64,000 bases of DNA from Yaniella flava (GCF_039529295.1 NZ_BAAAMN010000007.1:29060-93059); one strand, 5' to 3'. Positions 51,213-60,237 are shown, numbered from the stretch's first letter. Numbers and translations: made by a program. The notes: generated by a model not told the origin, from the letters alone.

Positions 51213-51489
51213 ATGAGCTACATCAAGAGAACAATAGATCACGAGTTAGACGAACTGCTGCCTGTAGCGCCAGCCATCGCATTACGTCGAAGGCGTTGAT
51301 GGGCAGGTACTAGGTATTGAAATCAAACTTGCTCCAGCTGTCTCAGACGCGGACGTCAGGCATCTCAAATGGCTCCGCGATGAGATCCCCGACCGGATCG
51401 TCGATCTCATGGTCGTGACAACAGGCACCACGGCTTATCGAAGAACGGACGGCGTTGCTGTGGTTCCGCTAGCCCTACTCGGCCTTTAA
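51213..51489 (+). pseudogene. Remnant of a DUF4143-type AAA ATPase, internally deleted
   Basis: After AAGGAG and ATG 51213 the sequence reads MSYIKRTIDHELDELLPVAP-AIAL, the N-terminus of the ATP-binding proteins with AAA_14/DUF4143 domains, in which the Walker A loop should follow. Here the frame ends after 28 codons. In another frame the sequence continues as VDGQVLGIEIKLAPAVSDAD, then HLKWLRDEIPDRIVDLMVVT and RRTDGVAVVPLALLGL with a stop at 51489: the normal C-terminus of the same family. About 300 or more residues, including the ATPase core, are lost, and the join is out of frame. Confidence 0.82.
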
Positions 51490-51705
51490 ACTCATCGAGT
51501 TCCGAAATATCCCATCCAGATTTGTCACTGTAATCGAACACATGAGCACGCAATTCCGCCAGAGCAGAAGGCTCTGACGACGCACATCGGGCATCGCACA
51601 AATAAACACGGTGGAAAACCAAACCGGAAAACCACAGACGGGCGACAATGACTGTGTTCTCGAAACATTCGAGAGGACCGTTCTACCAAGGAGTTGAAGT
51701 CGTCC

Positions 51706-52914
51706 ATGAAACTGTCACCGGATTCAGAAGCCGTCGTCAAGGAAACCGCAGGCGTCGTCGCTGAAATTGCCGATGAGGCCACCGTGGTGTTTTACCGCGA
51801 CATGTTCGAAGCGCATCCAGAATTGCTCAATGTCTTCAATGAGGCGAATCAGGCGATCGGTGAGCAACCCAAAGCTCTGGCCGCGTCGGTGGTGGCCTTT
51901 GCGGTGCACCTCATCAATCCTGACGCCCCGGATTTCACCCCGGTCATGCAGCGCATCGCCCATAAACACGTGTCGTTAGGCATCAAGGCCTCCGACTATT
52001 TGATTGTCGGCCGTTACCTGCTGGGTGCGGTTGCCAAAGTGCTTGGCGATGCAGCCACCCCGCAAATTGCCGCAGCCTGGGATGAAGTCTATTGGCTGTT
52101 TGCTACGGCACTGATCGCCGAAGAAGCTCGCCTTTACGCCGAGGCCGGCACTAATCCAGATGAACCGTACCGTCCCTACCGCGTGGTCGAACGGTTCGAA
52201 GAATCCGATGAGGTCTTTTCACTTTTGCTGTCGCCCGTCGACGGCCAAGTGCCCAGCCACCACACTGGCCAATACGTGGGCATTGCGGTTGATCTCCCCG
52301 ATGGGCGTCGTCAGCCACGCCAGTACACCATCTCATCGGGACCGCGCGGCGATACACTGCGGGTGACCATTAAACGTGTTCGGGGTGTCAATGGCACCCC
52401 TGATGGTCGCGTCTCCGGTTGGTTGCATGAGCATGCCACACCTGGCACCGTCCTGGATGTCTCGCAGCCGGCGGGTGATGTCATTCTGGACAATACTGAC
52501 GCCCCACTCGTGCTGGTGTCAGCGGGTATTGGCATTACCCCGGTCGCAGCGATCATGGAAGACCTTTCTCGTCGCCAACCGGAACGGACAGTGCGGTTGT
52601 TCCACGCCGATAAGACCCACGCACATCATGCCCTGTACGACGGTTTGCGGCGCCAGGTGTTGGCCATGCCGGATGCTCGGGCACAAAACTGGTACGAAGA
52701 GGGTGCTGAGCAGGCGCCGACCCTACATCCCGCTCGTCCGGGATTCATGGACCTCTCCGACGTTGAGCTCCCTGTTCAAGCAGAAGTGTTTATGTGTGGG
52801 CCGCTGCCGTTCATGCAGATTGCTCGGAAGACTCTGATCGATCAGGGCGTGCCGTCCGAATCGATTCACTACGAGGTATTCGGCCCGGATATGTGGGCAC
52901 AGAACCCAGACTAA
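51706..52914 (+). CDS. hmp: Flavohaemoglobin, nitric oxide dioxygenase
   Basis: 402 residues in the three-part Hmp order. Globin domain 1-140 with the proximal His in IAHKHVSLGIKASDY; FAD domain with RQYTISSGPRGDTLRVTIK; NAD domain with LVSAGIGITPVAAIM and FMCGPLPFM. It turns nitric oxide and oxygen into nitrate using NADPH and FAD. AAGGAG lies at 51688-51693; ATG 51706 is chosen although TTG 51694 is in frame. It converges on a cysteine-bearing regulator 6 bp away. Confidence 0.95.
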   Translation: MKLSPDSEAVVKETAGVVAEIADEATVVFYRDMFEAHPELLNVFNEANQAIGEQPKALAASVVAFAVHLINPDAPDFTPVMQRIAHKHVSLGIKASDYLIVGRYLLGAVAKVLGDAATPQIAAAWDEVYWLFATALIAEEARLYAEAGTNPDEPYRPYRVVERFEESDEVFSLLLSPVDGQVPSHHTGQYVGIAVDLPDGRRQPRQYTISSGPRGDTLRVTIKRVRGVNGTPDGRVSGWLHEHATPGTVLDVSQPAGDVILDNTDAPLVLVSAGIGITPVAAIMEDLSRRQPERTVRLFHADKTHAHHALYDGLRRQVLAMPDARAQNWYEEGAEQAPTLHPARPGFMDLSDVELPVQAEVFMCGPLPFMQIARKTLIDQGVPSESIHYEVFGPDMWAQNPD

Positions 52915-52920
52915 ACCCGT

Positions 52921-53682
52921 CTAGCCGTATGACATCTGGCAGTACGACCCACCATCGTCACCTGCAACGCGCCGTTGTGCTGCCAGGGCGAATTGGGCAA
53001 GCTCGGCGTCACTTCGGTCACCGTCGATGCCGGGCGTTGCCGTCGTCTCGGGTGCCTCATCGTGGTCTTGCTCATCGGAGCCCAGGACGACAAGGCAACT
53101 GTGGGCGGTGGTGAAGGGATGAAGTTTCCGCAGTTTCAGGGGACCGTCGACCTGGTCAAGCTGTTGCCGCACCAGTTTGGCATGCACGGCACAGACGACG
53201 GGGCGCTCTGATTCCAGCAAGTCCTGATAGATGCAGGGTTTGACCTCGAGGCTGAGCTGGTCGGCATCCATGACCGGCTCCATTCCGGCGTCGTCCAAGT
53301 GTTCATAGAGCACATCGAGCTGGTGCAGCGCATCGTCCCCGAGGGCGTCACCGCCGTCGAGGTCGGGTGCAATCCTACGCAGCATTTCACCGCGAGCGCC
53401 AGCGTCTTCAGCGCGCTCTTGCGCCGCGGGACTGTGTTCACTGCGCTCGACGGGCCAGTACCCCATCGGTGGTCGACCGCGACGACCAGTATCCACCGGA
53501 GTGCTTACCAAGAAACCTTCAGCTTCTAGCACCCGCAGATGATCTCGTGCGGTATTGATATGCACGTCCGCTTCAACGGCAAGATCTTTTAACGCTTGTC
53601 CCGGCTTGCGCTGAACAGCGTGGAGAAGGCGTACCCGGCTTTCCTCTGTGAGGCCCCGGTAATCTTTTACTCTGCGAGGCAT
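52921..53682 (-). CDS. ArsR-like winged-helix regulator with conserved cysteines (SufR-like)
   Basis: 253 residues. The N-terminal helix-turn-helix is ESRVRLLHAVQRKPGQALKD, ADVHINTARDHLRVLEAEGF followed by a GRRGRPP wing. The C-terminal half has cysteines in KPCIYQDLL, PVVCAVH and TAHSC, with 13 residues between the first two, a layout like the iron-sulfur site of SufR-type regulators; another Cys stands in the C-terminal YCQMS. It is convergent with hmp; NO reacts with such clusters, so control of hmp is plausible but not shown. Leaderless: TATGAT ends 6 bases before ATG 53682. Confidence 0.8.
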   Translation of the reverse strand: MPRRVKDYRGLTEESRVRLLHAVQRKPGQALKDLAVEADVHINTARDHLRVLEAEGFLVSTPVDTGRRGRPPMGYWPVERSEHSPAAQERAEDAGARGEMLRRIAPDLDGGDALGDDALHQLDVLYEHLDDAGMEPVMDADQLSLEVKPCIYQDLLESERPVVCAVHAKLVRQQLDQVDGPLKLRKLHPFTTAHSCLVVLGSDEQDHDEAPETTATPGIDGDRSDAELAQFALAAQRRVAGDDGGSYCQMSYG

Positions 53683-53688
53683 ACTTGC

Positions 53689-53694
53689 ATCATA
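53689..53694 (-). promoter_or_regulatory. -10 box TATGAT placed for leaderless transcription
   Basis: On the minus strand TATGAT ends 6 bases before ATG 53682. Confidence 0.6.
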
Positions 53695-53749
53695 GCAACG
53701 GAGTATGTGTTGACGCTGTTACTATGCGGTCAGGGTGATCACGTTGCCT

Positions 53750-54466
53750 TTATGCAACAGGTTTTTGACCCCAGTGCAGTGCCATCGTGCCGAACATGTA
53801 GGTCTTATAACCGCTTGTGACAAAGCCAGCTTCACCGATCATGTGTTCGATGCGGTCTGCCGTGTGGAAGCCGCGCGAGGTACGTGACAGGTACTCATAG
53901 GCGTCTGGATTTTGGGTGATGGCGTTGGCCAAGCGCGGCACCACGTATTTGATGTAGGCGGTCGAAAATGGCTTGACCACGTTACGGGGTGCTGGTGACA
54001 TCTCGAGCGATGTCATCCAGCCGCCGGGCTTCAGGACGCGGTATTGTTCCTGAAGGGTTTTAGCAATATCGGTGACGTTGCGCAGCAGGTAGCCGTGGGT
54101 GACCGCGTCGAAGGTGTCGTCATCATACGGCAGCTCCATGGCATCACCGGTTTGCCAGACAATATTTTCGCCACCGGGACGACTCCGGGCAACCTCTAGC
54201 ATTTCATTGGAAATGTCCAGGCCATACACTTCGGCGCCGTAGCGTTGATTGGCGGCTTCAAGTGCGAGATCGCCTGTGCCCGTGGCGATGTCTAAGACTT
54301 TGGGGGCTTGGCCGAGCTGGGCGGCATTGACCGTATCTCGAATAAAACGGGGCTCTTGGCCCAAGGTCATGACCAGGTTCATCAAGTCATAACGGTCGGC
54401 GATACGGTCGAACATGTCGGCCACGGTGGCACCGTGGGCGTCAACGGCTACAGTATGTGTATTCAC
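53750..54466 (-). CDS. menG: Demethylmenaquinone methyltransferase (UbiE/MenG)
   Basis: 238 residues: FDRIADRYDLMNLVMTLGQE, VLDIATGTGDLALEAA (SAM-binding motif I), GLDISNEMLEVAR, DAVTHGYLLRNVTD, EQYRVLKPGGWMTSLEMS and YIKYVVPRLANAIT are the UbiE/MenG signature. It methylates demethylmenaquinone in the last step of menaquinone synthesis. GTG 54466 starts it. It is monocistronic, and no ubiquinone genes are present, so menaquinone is the quinone. Confidence 0.94.
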   Translation of the reverse strand: MNTHTVAVDAHGATVADMFDRIADRYDLMNLVMTLGQEPRFIRDTVNAAQLGQAPKVLDIATGTGDLALEAANQRYGAEVYGLDISNEMLEVARSRPGGENIVWQTGDAMELPYDDDTFDAVTHGYLLRNVTDIAKTLQEQYRVLKPGGWMTSLEMSPAPRNVVKPFSTAYIKYVVPRLANAITQNPDAYEYLSRTSRGFHTADRIEHMIGEAGFVTSGYKTYMFGTMALHWGQKPVA

Positions 54467-54506
54467 AGTATCTTAGCCTAGCTGACACCCACCCACCGGC
54501 GATTCG

Positions 54507-55070
54507 TTAGTCTTCGACGATTCCGTAAACGGTCAGGGTTGCACGGCCCAGTGTGTTGCCGTGACGGTTGAACCCGAAGAACGCGTTCGAAGCGTCATCG
54601 GGGATATCCAGTTTCTCCACACCCAGGGCATGCACGGTGATGATGTAGCGGTGCGCACCGTGACCTGCCGGTGGTGCCGCACCGATGAATCCTGGTCCGC
54701 CGCCATCGTGCTTGAGCTGAAAGGCGCCCTCGGGTAAACCGGAGCCATCCGCTGCACCGGCGTTTTCGGCGAGCTCGGTGACGTCTGCTGGAATGTTGCC
54801 CACTGACCAGTGCCAGAAGCCTGAACCGGTTGGCGCGTCAGGGTCAAAGATGGTCACCGCATAAGATTTGGTGCCTTCCGGTGCGCCTGACCATTTCAGG
54901 TGCGGGGAAATGTCTTCACCGTTTGGCACGCCCATGGCCCCTGAGTACTGCGGTGCAGGAAATTCCTGCCCTTGCGTGACGGTGTCGGAGGTGACACTAA
55001 ATTCAGCGGCTTCTTCAAGGCGGGCGAATTGGTCGTTTCCGATGCGGGCAAGTTCGTTGATGTCAACCAT
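54507..55070 (-). CDS. YbhB/YbcL family (PEBP-like) protein
   Basis: 187 residues. The PEBP pattern is present: GEDISPHLKWSGAPEGTKSY, TIFDPDAPTGSGFWHWSV, and AGHGAHRYIITVHALG with the DxxxP and GxHR parts that bind anions. Bacterial members are cytosolic and of unclear function (phospholipid- or kinase-binding in eukaryotes). ATG 55070 follows AAGGAG by 5 bases. There is an N-terminal extension of about 25 residues before the core. Confidence 0.9.
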   Translation of the reverse strand: MVDINELARIGNDQFARLEEAAEFSVTSDTVTQGQEFPAPQYSGAMGVPNGEDISPHLKWSGAPEGTKSYAVTIFDPDAPTGSGFWHWSVGNIPADVTELAENAGAADGSGLPEGAFQLKHDGGGPGFIGAAPPAGHGAHRYIITVHALGVEKLDIPDDASNAFFGFNRHGNTLGRATLTVYGIVED

Positions 55071-55140
55071 ACTGCTCCTTCGCGTTGTCATGACTCGTGG
55101 TCGGTGGCAAATGCATGGCCTAGCCTAGCGGAATCACACA

Positions 55141-55181
55141 GCAAGAACCCGGGTCGGCGTCCTGCCTTCCCGGGTTCTTGC
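55141..55181 (-). terminator. 13-bp perfect hairpin after the CsbD gene
   Basis: GCAAGAACCCGGG (55141-55153) pairs exactly with CCCGGGTTCTTGC (55169-55181). It lies 18 bp beyond the csbD-like stop codon on the minus strand. The T-run is weak. Confidence 0.7.
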
Positions 55182-55198
55182 ATGTTGCGAACTGCGGC

Positions 55199-55417
55199 TT
55201 AGTTGTTCTTGAGGCCGTCAGTAAATCCTTTTGCTTTATCTTTGACGTCACCCAAGGTATCTTTAACCTGCTCGGAAGTGTCTTTAACCTTGCCCTTCAG
55301 GTCCTGACCTTTACCTTCGGCCTCGGTCTGTGAGTCACCGGTTGCTTTACCAGCGCCTTCTTTGGCTTTGCCAGCGAATTTGTCTTTTGCGGCATCTGCT
55401 TTATCTTCGATTCCCAT
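55199..55417 (-). CDS. CsbD family stress protein
   Basis: 72 residues, Lys/Asp/Gly-rich, starting MGIEDKADAAKDKFAGKAKE and with KGKVKDTSEQVKDTLGDVKD: the CsbD pattern of a small, disordered, general-stress protein. ATG 55417 is preceded by GAGAGGTGA. Monocistronic. Confidence 0.9.
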   Translation of the reverse strand: MGIEDKADAAKDKFAGKAKEGAGKATGDSQTEAEGKGQDLKGKVKDTSEQVKDTLGDVKDKAKGFTDGLKNN

Positions 55418-55560
55418 GGTGGTCACCTCTCAGGTTTCTCGGGAACAGGTACATCTACGACGCTACTGACTCCGCCTTGCTGATGTCACGTGAATTCAGG
55501 GAACTCACAGCAAACATTCACTTGGCATTGGCCTCGAGTAGTGCTTTCATGCCTTGACCT

Positions 55561-56760
55561 CTAGCTGATGGTCGAGTCGAATTCCACGATACGTTCGATG
55601 GCACGCTCCACGGCCTCATACCGAGCCGCAAAGGAAACACGAATGAACTGGTCGCCGTCCACCGAATCGAAATCCACCCCCGGGATCAGGGCAACGTGTG
55701 CGTGTTCCAAGACCGCAGCCGCATAGTCGACGGTGTTGCCATAGCGCTGCAGAATCTTTTCGGCGGGCTGGGCGTAGTAGTAGAAGGCGCCGTCTGCGGG
55801 CGCGGCATGACGCCAGCCCAACCGGTCGACATTGTCGAGGACCAGCTGACGGGTACGGGCGAACTCAGCGACTTTTGCGTCAGATTCGGCATACGCTTCA
55901 GTGCTGAACGCTTCCGTCGCCGCATATTGCCCGGCAGCAGGCGGGCACAGCGAAATCGAACCAGCCAGGCCTGAGACCGCCGGGGCGAGATCTGCTGGCA
56001 TGAGCATCCACCCGAGTCGCCATCCGGGCATGCCCCAGTATTTTGAGAACGAGGAGATGACGATGGCATTGCGATCAAATTCCCAGGCCGACGTGCCGCG
56101 ATCTTGGCCAAAGGTAATGCCATGGTAGATCTCATCGGAGACGAGACGCACACCGTTCTCAGCGCACCACGTTGCGATGCGACGCATGTCATCGCGGGGC
56201 ACCATGGTCCCCGTCGGATTATTTGGCGACGCGACAATGAGCCCATCGAGCGGTTTTTCGGCGTGGGCCTCAGCCAGTTTTTCCACATCGAAACGGAAGT
56301 TGGACTCTATGCCAGCTGGCAAGTCGACGACTTCGACATCGAGCGCACGCAGAATATTGCGGTACGCAGGATAGCCCGGGCGGGCCAGCCCGACACGATC
56401 ACCGACATCAAAAGCCGCGATGAAACTGGAGACGAATGCCCCGGATGAGCCGGTCATCACCGTTACGGATTCATGGTCCACTTCGAGGTCATACCAGGTG
56501 CGGTAATGCGCAGCAATGGCTTCGCGAAGCGGCTGCGTCCCCAGCGAGGGGGTGTAGTTGAACACGGGACCGTCTGCGTTGTGAAGTTGAGCTGCGGCAC
56601 GGTTGACGGCTGCCGGGGCACCGCCGCTGGGTTCACCGGCGCCCAATGAAATTACGTCATGTCCCTGGGCTTTCATCGCGTCGACGTCGCCAACGATGTC
56701 CATGACTTGAAAACGGTCTACCGCTGAGCGACGACTGGGTGCAAAATGTTGAGCTGCCAT
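55561..56760 (-). CDS. Pyridoxal-phosphate aminotransferase, class I/II
   Basis: 399 residues: fold-type I aminotransferase with SPNNPTGTMVPRDDM (substrate site), SDEIYHGITFG, and the PLP lysine in SSFSKYWGMPGWRLGWMLMP. The C-terminal ISLCPPAAGQYAA and GVDFDSVDGDQFIRVSF parts fit the aspartate/alanine-type group. Amino-acid substrate not predictable. The message appears leaderless: CATACT lies 6 bases before ATG 56760, with TTGACT 19 bases further up. Confidence 0.9.
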   Translation of the reverse strand: MAAQHFAPSRRSAVDRFQVMDIVGDVDAMKAQGHDVISLGAGEPSGGAPAAVNRAAAQLHNADGPVFNYTPSLGTQPLREAIAAHYRTWYDLEVDHESVTVMTGSSGAFVSSFIAAFDVGDRVGLARPGYPAYRNILRALDVEVVDLPAGIESNFRFDVEKLAEAHAEKPLDGLIVASPNNPTGTMVPRDDMRRIATWCAENGVRLVSDEIYHGITFGQDRGTSAWEFDRNAIVISSFSKYWGMPGWRLGWMLMPADLAPAVSGLAGSISLCPPAAGQYAATEAFSTEAYAESDAKVAEFARTRQLVLDNVDRLGWRHAAPADGAFYYYAQPAEKILQRYGNTVDYAAAVLEHAHVALIPGVDFDSVDGDQFIRVSFAARYEAVERAIERIVEFDSTIS

Positions 56761-56766
56761 GCCCCA

Positions 56767-56797
56767 AGTATGCCAAACCCCACTGCCGCGAAGTCAA
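56767..56797 (-). promoter_or_regulatory. Promoter of the aminotransferase gene
   Basis: On the minus strand TTGACT (56797-56792) and CATACT (56772-56767) are 19 bases apart; the second ends 6 bases before ATG 56760. Confidence 0.55.
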
Positions 56798-57014
56798 CGC
56801 TGCGAGGCCGGGCGTTTTCTGCGCTAGATCGTCGAACAATATCGCCTCTGCTCGAATGCACCGTCCGGGACGTTGACCGCGCCGAAATACCACCGTCGCC
56901 TCCAGTCACGGGCGTGGCAGGAGGTGACTATAGCAAGACGGATGCCATAAAATTTGAGGGCTTAGTCTGCAGCCCTCATGGCTGCGCGGGGCGTCATGAA
57001 AGGAACCTGACATC

Positions 57015-57998
57015 ATGCCCACTGATCATGTGGCCGTGCAGACGCATGGTCTCGTCAAGAACTTTGGCGAAAACACCGCCGTCGATGGCGTCGACCTGTC
57101 CATCGCCCGCGGCGGCATCTATGGCGTCCTCGGGCCCAACGGAGCCGGGAAAACAACGGTGATCCGCATGTTGGCCACCCTGCTGCGGCCCGACGCAGGC
57201 GAGGCAATGGTGCTCGGCCATGATGTCTATAGCGAGTCGCACGCAATCCGGGAGAAGATCGCGCTGACGGGCCAATTCGCATCCATGGATGAGGATCTCA
57301 CCGGTCTTGAGAATCTCATCCTGCTGGGTCGTCTCTTCGGCTACAAGCACCGATCAGCCCGCCGTCGCGGGATAGATCTGCTGGAAGCGTTCGGTTTGAG
57401 TGACGCGGCAAACCGTCCGGTGAAGAAGTACTCGGGTGGTATGCGCCGCCGTTTGGATATCGCTGGCTCGCTGATCGTGACGCCCGACCTGATGTTCCTC
57501 GATGAACCGACCACCGGCATCGATCCGCGAAGCCGCAACCAGGTTTGGGATATCATCCGGACGCTAGTCGACGGCGGGACCACGATTCTACTGACCACCC
57601 AGTACCTGGAAGAAGCCGACCAGCTGGCCGATCGTATTGACGTGATCGATCATGGCAGGGTCGCCGCCGAGGGCACACCCGGCCAATTGAAGGCTGAGGT
57701 CGGCTCCGGCGCCTTGAGCATACGCGTCAACGATGCAACCCGCCGAGACGAAGCCGCTGCCATTCTGGACCGGGCAGGTGGCACCCACGTCACCCGTGAA
57801 AATGACCCCGCCTCGTTGAGGGTGCAGGTTGACCAAAGCTCCGGCGTGACCGTAGCCCTGCAGGCGCTCGAGGATGCAGCCATCGACGTGGCCACGTTCT
57901 CGTACGGTCAGCCCAGCCTCGATGAAGTCTTCCTCACCCTGACCGGGTCTCATGCCACCTCGCAAACCGAAACTCCAACCGAGGCTGATGCCCAATGA
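57015..57998 (+). CDS. DrrA-type ABC exporter ATP-binding protein
   Basis: 327 residues. Walker A GPNGAGKTT, Q-loop LTGQFASMDEDLTGLENL, signature YSGGMRRRLDIAGSL, Walker B LMFLDEPTTGIDPRS and the DrrA C-terminal mark FSYGQPSLDEVFLTLTG are present. DrrA-type ATPases drive export of hydrophobic drugs or lipids with a DrrB permease, which is the next gene (ATGA overlap). GAAAGGAA stands about 10 bases before ATG 57015. Substrate unknown. Confidence 0.94.
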   Translation: MPTDHVAVQTHGLVKNFGENTAVDGVDLSIARGGIYGVLGPNGAGKTTVIRMLATLLRPDAGEAMVLGHDVYSESHAIREKIALTGQFASMDEDLTGLENLILLGRLFGYKHRSARRRGIDLLEAFGLSDAANRPVKKYSGGMRRRLDIAGSLIVTPDLMFLDEPTTGIDPRSRNQVWDIIRTLVDGGTTILLTTQYLEEADQLADRIDVIDHGRVAAEGTPGQLKAEVGSGALSIRVNDATRRDEAAAILDRAGGTHVTRENDPASLRVQVDQSSGVTVALQALEDAAIDVATFSYGQPSLDEVFLTLTGSHATSQTETPTEADAQ

Positions 57999-58867
57999 TG
58001 ACGACACCCGACCACACAACCCAGTCCGTCGATAGTGGATCAGCTACCGGCCTGCACGAGTCTGAGCGCATCCGGAACGTCCTGGTGGCACAACAGGACC
58101 GACCAAAGCCAGCCGGTGGCCTCTCCGCCTCGGTGACCTATGGGTGGCGAGCCCTGTTGAAGATCAAGCACTTGCCGGAGCAGCTCATCGATGTCACGAT
58201 CTTCCCGATCATGATGACGTTGATGTTCACCTACATCTTCGGCGGGGCAATCGGCGGATCAGTTGATAACTATGTGCAATTTTTGATCCCCGGTATCTTC
58301 GTGCAGACCCTCATCATGATCACGATGTACACCGGACTCACGTTAAATCGGGATGTCTCGAAGGGCGTTTTTGACCGTTTTCGCTCCCTGCCGGTGTGGC
58401 GGCCCGCCCAATTGGTGGGCGCACTGCTTGGCGATCAGGTGCGCTACCTGTTGGCCGGAACCATCATTCTCGCCGTCGGCTTTGCCCTGGGGTTCCGTCC
58501 TGAGGGCGGACTCACCGGGGTCGTGGCTGCGTTTGTCCTGCTGTTGATCTTTAGTTTCAGTTTGTCGTGGGTGTGGACCACCGTCTCGTTGGCGGTTCGT
58601 ACCGAGCAGGCAGCCATGGGCGTGTCCATGTTCATCATGATGCCCCTGGTCTTCGCCTCGAACATCTTTGTCGACCCGCAGACCATGCCCGACTGGCTTC
58701 AAGGTGCAGTCGAGGTCAATCCCGTCTCGGTAGTGGTCACGACCGTGCGCGAGCTGATGGCCGGGACCTTCAGTGTCAGCTCGCTCGGAATGGTCGGGCT
58801 GTGCTGCGCAGGGTTGATCGTCATCTTCGGCCCGTTATCCATGGTGATTTATAACCGAAAGAGTTAG
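57995..58867 (+). CDS. DrrB-type ABC exporter permease (ABC-2 family)
   Basis: 290 residues, about six membrane helices after a 55-residue cytoplasmic start. ABC-2 marks: FPIMMTLMFTYIFGGAIGGS, YVQFLIPGIFVQTLIMITMY, GVFDRFRSLPVWRPAQLVGA and FASNIFVDPQTMPDWLQGAV. Coupled to the ATPase by ATGA. Its stop overlaps the end of dnaB by 4 bp. Confidence 0.93.
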   Translation: MMTTPDHTTQSVDSGSATGLHESERIRNVLVAQQDRPKPAGGLSASVTYGWRALLKIKHLPEQLIDVTIFPIMMTLMFTYIFGGAIGGSVDNYVQFLIPGIFVQTLIMITMYTGLTLNRDVSKGVFDRFRSLPVWRPAQLVGALLGDQVRYLLAGTIILAVGFALGFRPEGGLTGVVAAFVLLLIFSFSLSWVWTTVSLAVRTEQAAMGVSMFIMMPLVFASNIFVDPQTMPDWLQGAVEVNPVSVVVTTVRELMAGTFSVSSLGMVGLCCAGLIVIFGPLSMVIYNRKS

Positions 58868-60237
58868 AAGCCGCCGTCGGACGGGGCCATGTTCGCAAAC
58901 CTCGAGTAGTGGCCCTGGAACGCAAGTTCGATGGTCTTGGTGGGGCCGTTACGGTGTTTGGCCACGATCAGGTCGGCTTCACCGGCACGCGGCGATTCCT
59001 TGTCGTACATATCTTCACGGTGCAGCAGGATGACCATATCTGCGTCCTGTTCAATCGAACCGGATTCGCGCAGGTCTGAAACCTGTGGACGCTTATCAGT
59101 CCGCTGCTCAGAGCCACGGTTCAGCTGTGACAGCGCAACAACTGGGACTTCGAGTTCCTTGGCCAACAGTTTCAGCGAACGCGAGAACTCGGAGACCTCC
59201 TGCTGACGGGATTCGACGCGTTTGCCCGAGCTCATCAGCTGTAGGTAGTCCAACACGACCATTTTGAGGTTGTGCTGCTGTTTTAGTCGACGGCACTTGG
59301 CCCGGATCTCCATCATCGACATGTTTGGCGAGTCATCAATAAAAAACGGCGCCTCATTGAGCTTCTGCAGAGTCAGCGCCATCTTGCGCCACTGTCCCTC
59401 ATCCAGGGTCCCTTTGCGCAGGTCAGACAGCGAAATGGTGGCCTCCGAGGACAGCAGACGCATCGCAATTTCTGTCTTGGACATTTCCAACGAGAAAAAC
59501 GCAGTGGTCATCCCGTGGCCAACAGCGGCAGCACGAGCGAAATCGAGCCCCAGTGTGGATTTACCAACCGCAGGACGGGCTGCAATCACGACCATTTGTC
59601 CGCCGTGGAGCCCCTGGGTGAGTTCATCGAATTCGTCGAAACCAGAAGGGACACCGGACATCCCGTCACCGGTTGTCGAAGCAGCTTCGATTTCGTCGAT
59701 GGTTTCCGCCAGGATGTCGCCGAGGGCTACATAGTCCTCGCCGGTGCGGTTTTCGCCCACCTTATAAATCTCGGCTTGGGCTTCGTTGACGATGTCTTCA
59801 ACTTCGCCATCGGAGCTGTAACCCATTTGGGAAATCTTGGCGCCCACATTAACAATGCGCCGCAGGATCGCTTTTTCAGCCACAATGTCGGCGTAGAACG
59901 ATGCGTTCGCCGCTGTCGGCACCGATTGCACCAGGGTGTGGATATGTGCGGCTCCACCCGTCCTGGCCAGTTCCTTGCGTCGATCCAACATTGAAGTGAC
60001 CGTAATGGCGTCAGCGGGCTCGCCGGCGGCAAACAAATCGGTGATGGCCGTGTAGATCACTTCGTGACCGGGAGAATAAAAATCATTTGGTCGCAAGACT
60101 TCCGACACTTCAGCGATCGCGTCGGTTGATAGCATCATCGCACCCAGCACCGAACGTTCGGCGTCAAGGTCTTGCGGGGGCGTACGTGGATTGGCTGAGA
60201 CTCCGTTGGCAGTTTCCATTGTGTTAAAGTTTGCCAT
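58864..60237 (-). CDS. dnaB: Replicative DNA helicase DnaB
   Basis: 457 residues, the normal length for a DnaB without intein. The N-terminal domain (PPQDLDAERSVLGAMMLSTD) and the RecA-like motor domain are complete: Walker A ARPAVGKST, FFSLEMSKTEIAMRLLSSEA, VVLDYLQLMSSG, and LSQLNRGSEQRTDKRPQVSD followed by SGSIEQDADMVILLHRED. It unwinds DNA at the fork. ATG 60237 is used; the longer frame up to 60492 has no conservation and crosses the DnaA-box region. It is unusual that the ssb/rplI neighbours are absent. Confidence 0.95.
   Translation of the reverse strand: MANFNTMETANGVSANPRTPPQDLDAERSVLGAMMLSTDAIAEVSEVLRPNDFYSPGHEVIYTAITDLFAAGEPADAITVTSMLDRRKELARTGGAAHIHTLVQSVPTAANASFYADIVAEKAILRRIVNVGAKISQMGYSSDGEVEDIVNEAQAEIYKVGENRTGEDYVALGDILAETIDEIEAASTTGDGMSGVPSGFDEFDELTQGLHGGQMVVIAARPAVGKSTLGLDFARAAAVGHGMTTAFFSLEMSKTEIAMRLLSSEATISLSDLRKGTLDEGQWRKMALTLQKLNEAPFFIDDSPNMSMMEIRAKCRRLKQQHNLKMVVLDYLQLMSSGKRVESRQQEVSEFSRSLKLLAKELEVPVVALSQLNRGSEQRTDKRPQVSDLRESGSIEQDADMVILLHREDMYDKESPRAGEADLIVAKHRNGPTKTIELAFQGHYSRFANMAPSDGGF

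Noticed and set aside
51407..51782. Minus-strand frames before hmp
   Set aside because: Overlap the ATPase remnant and the hmp start; no domain or start signals.
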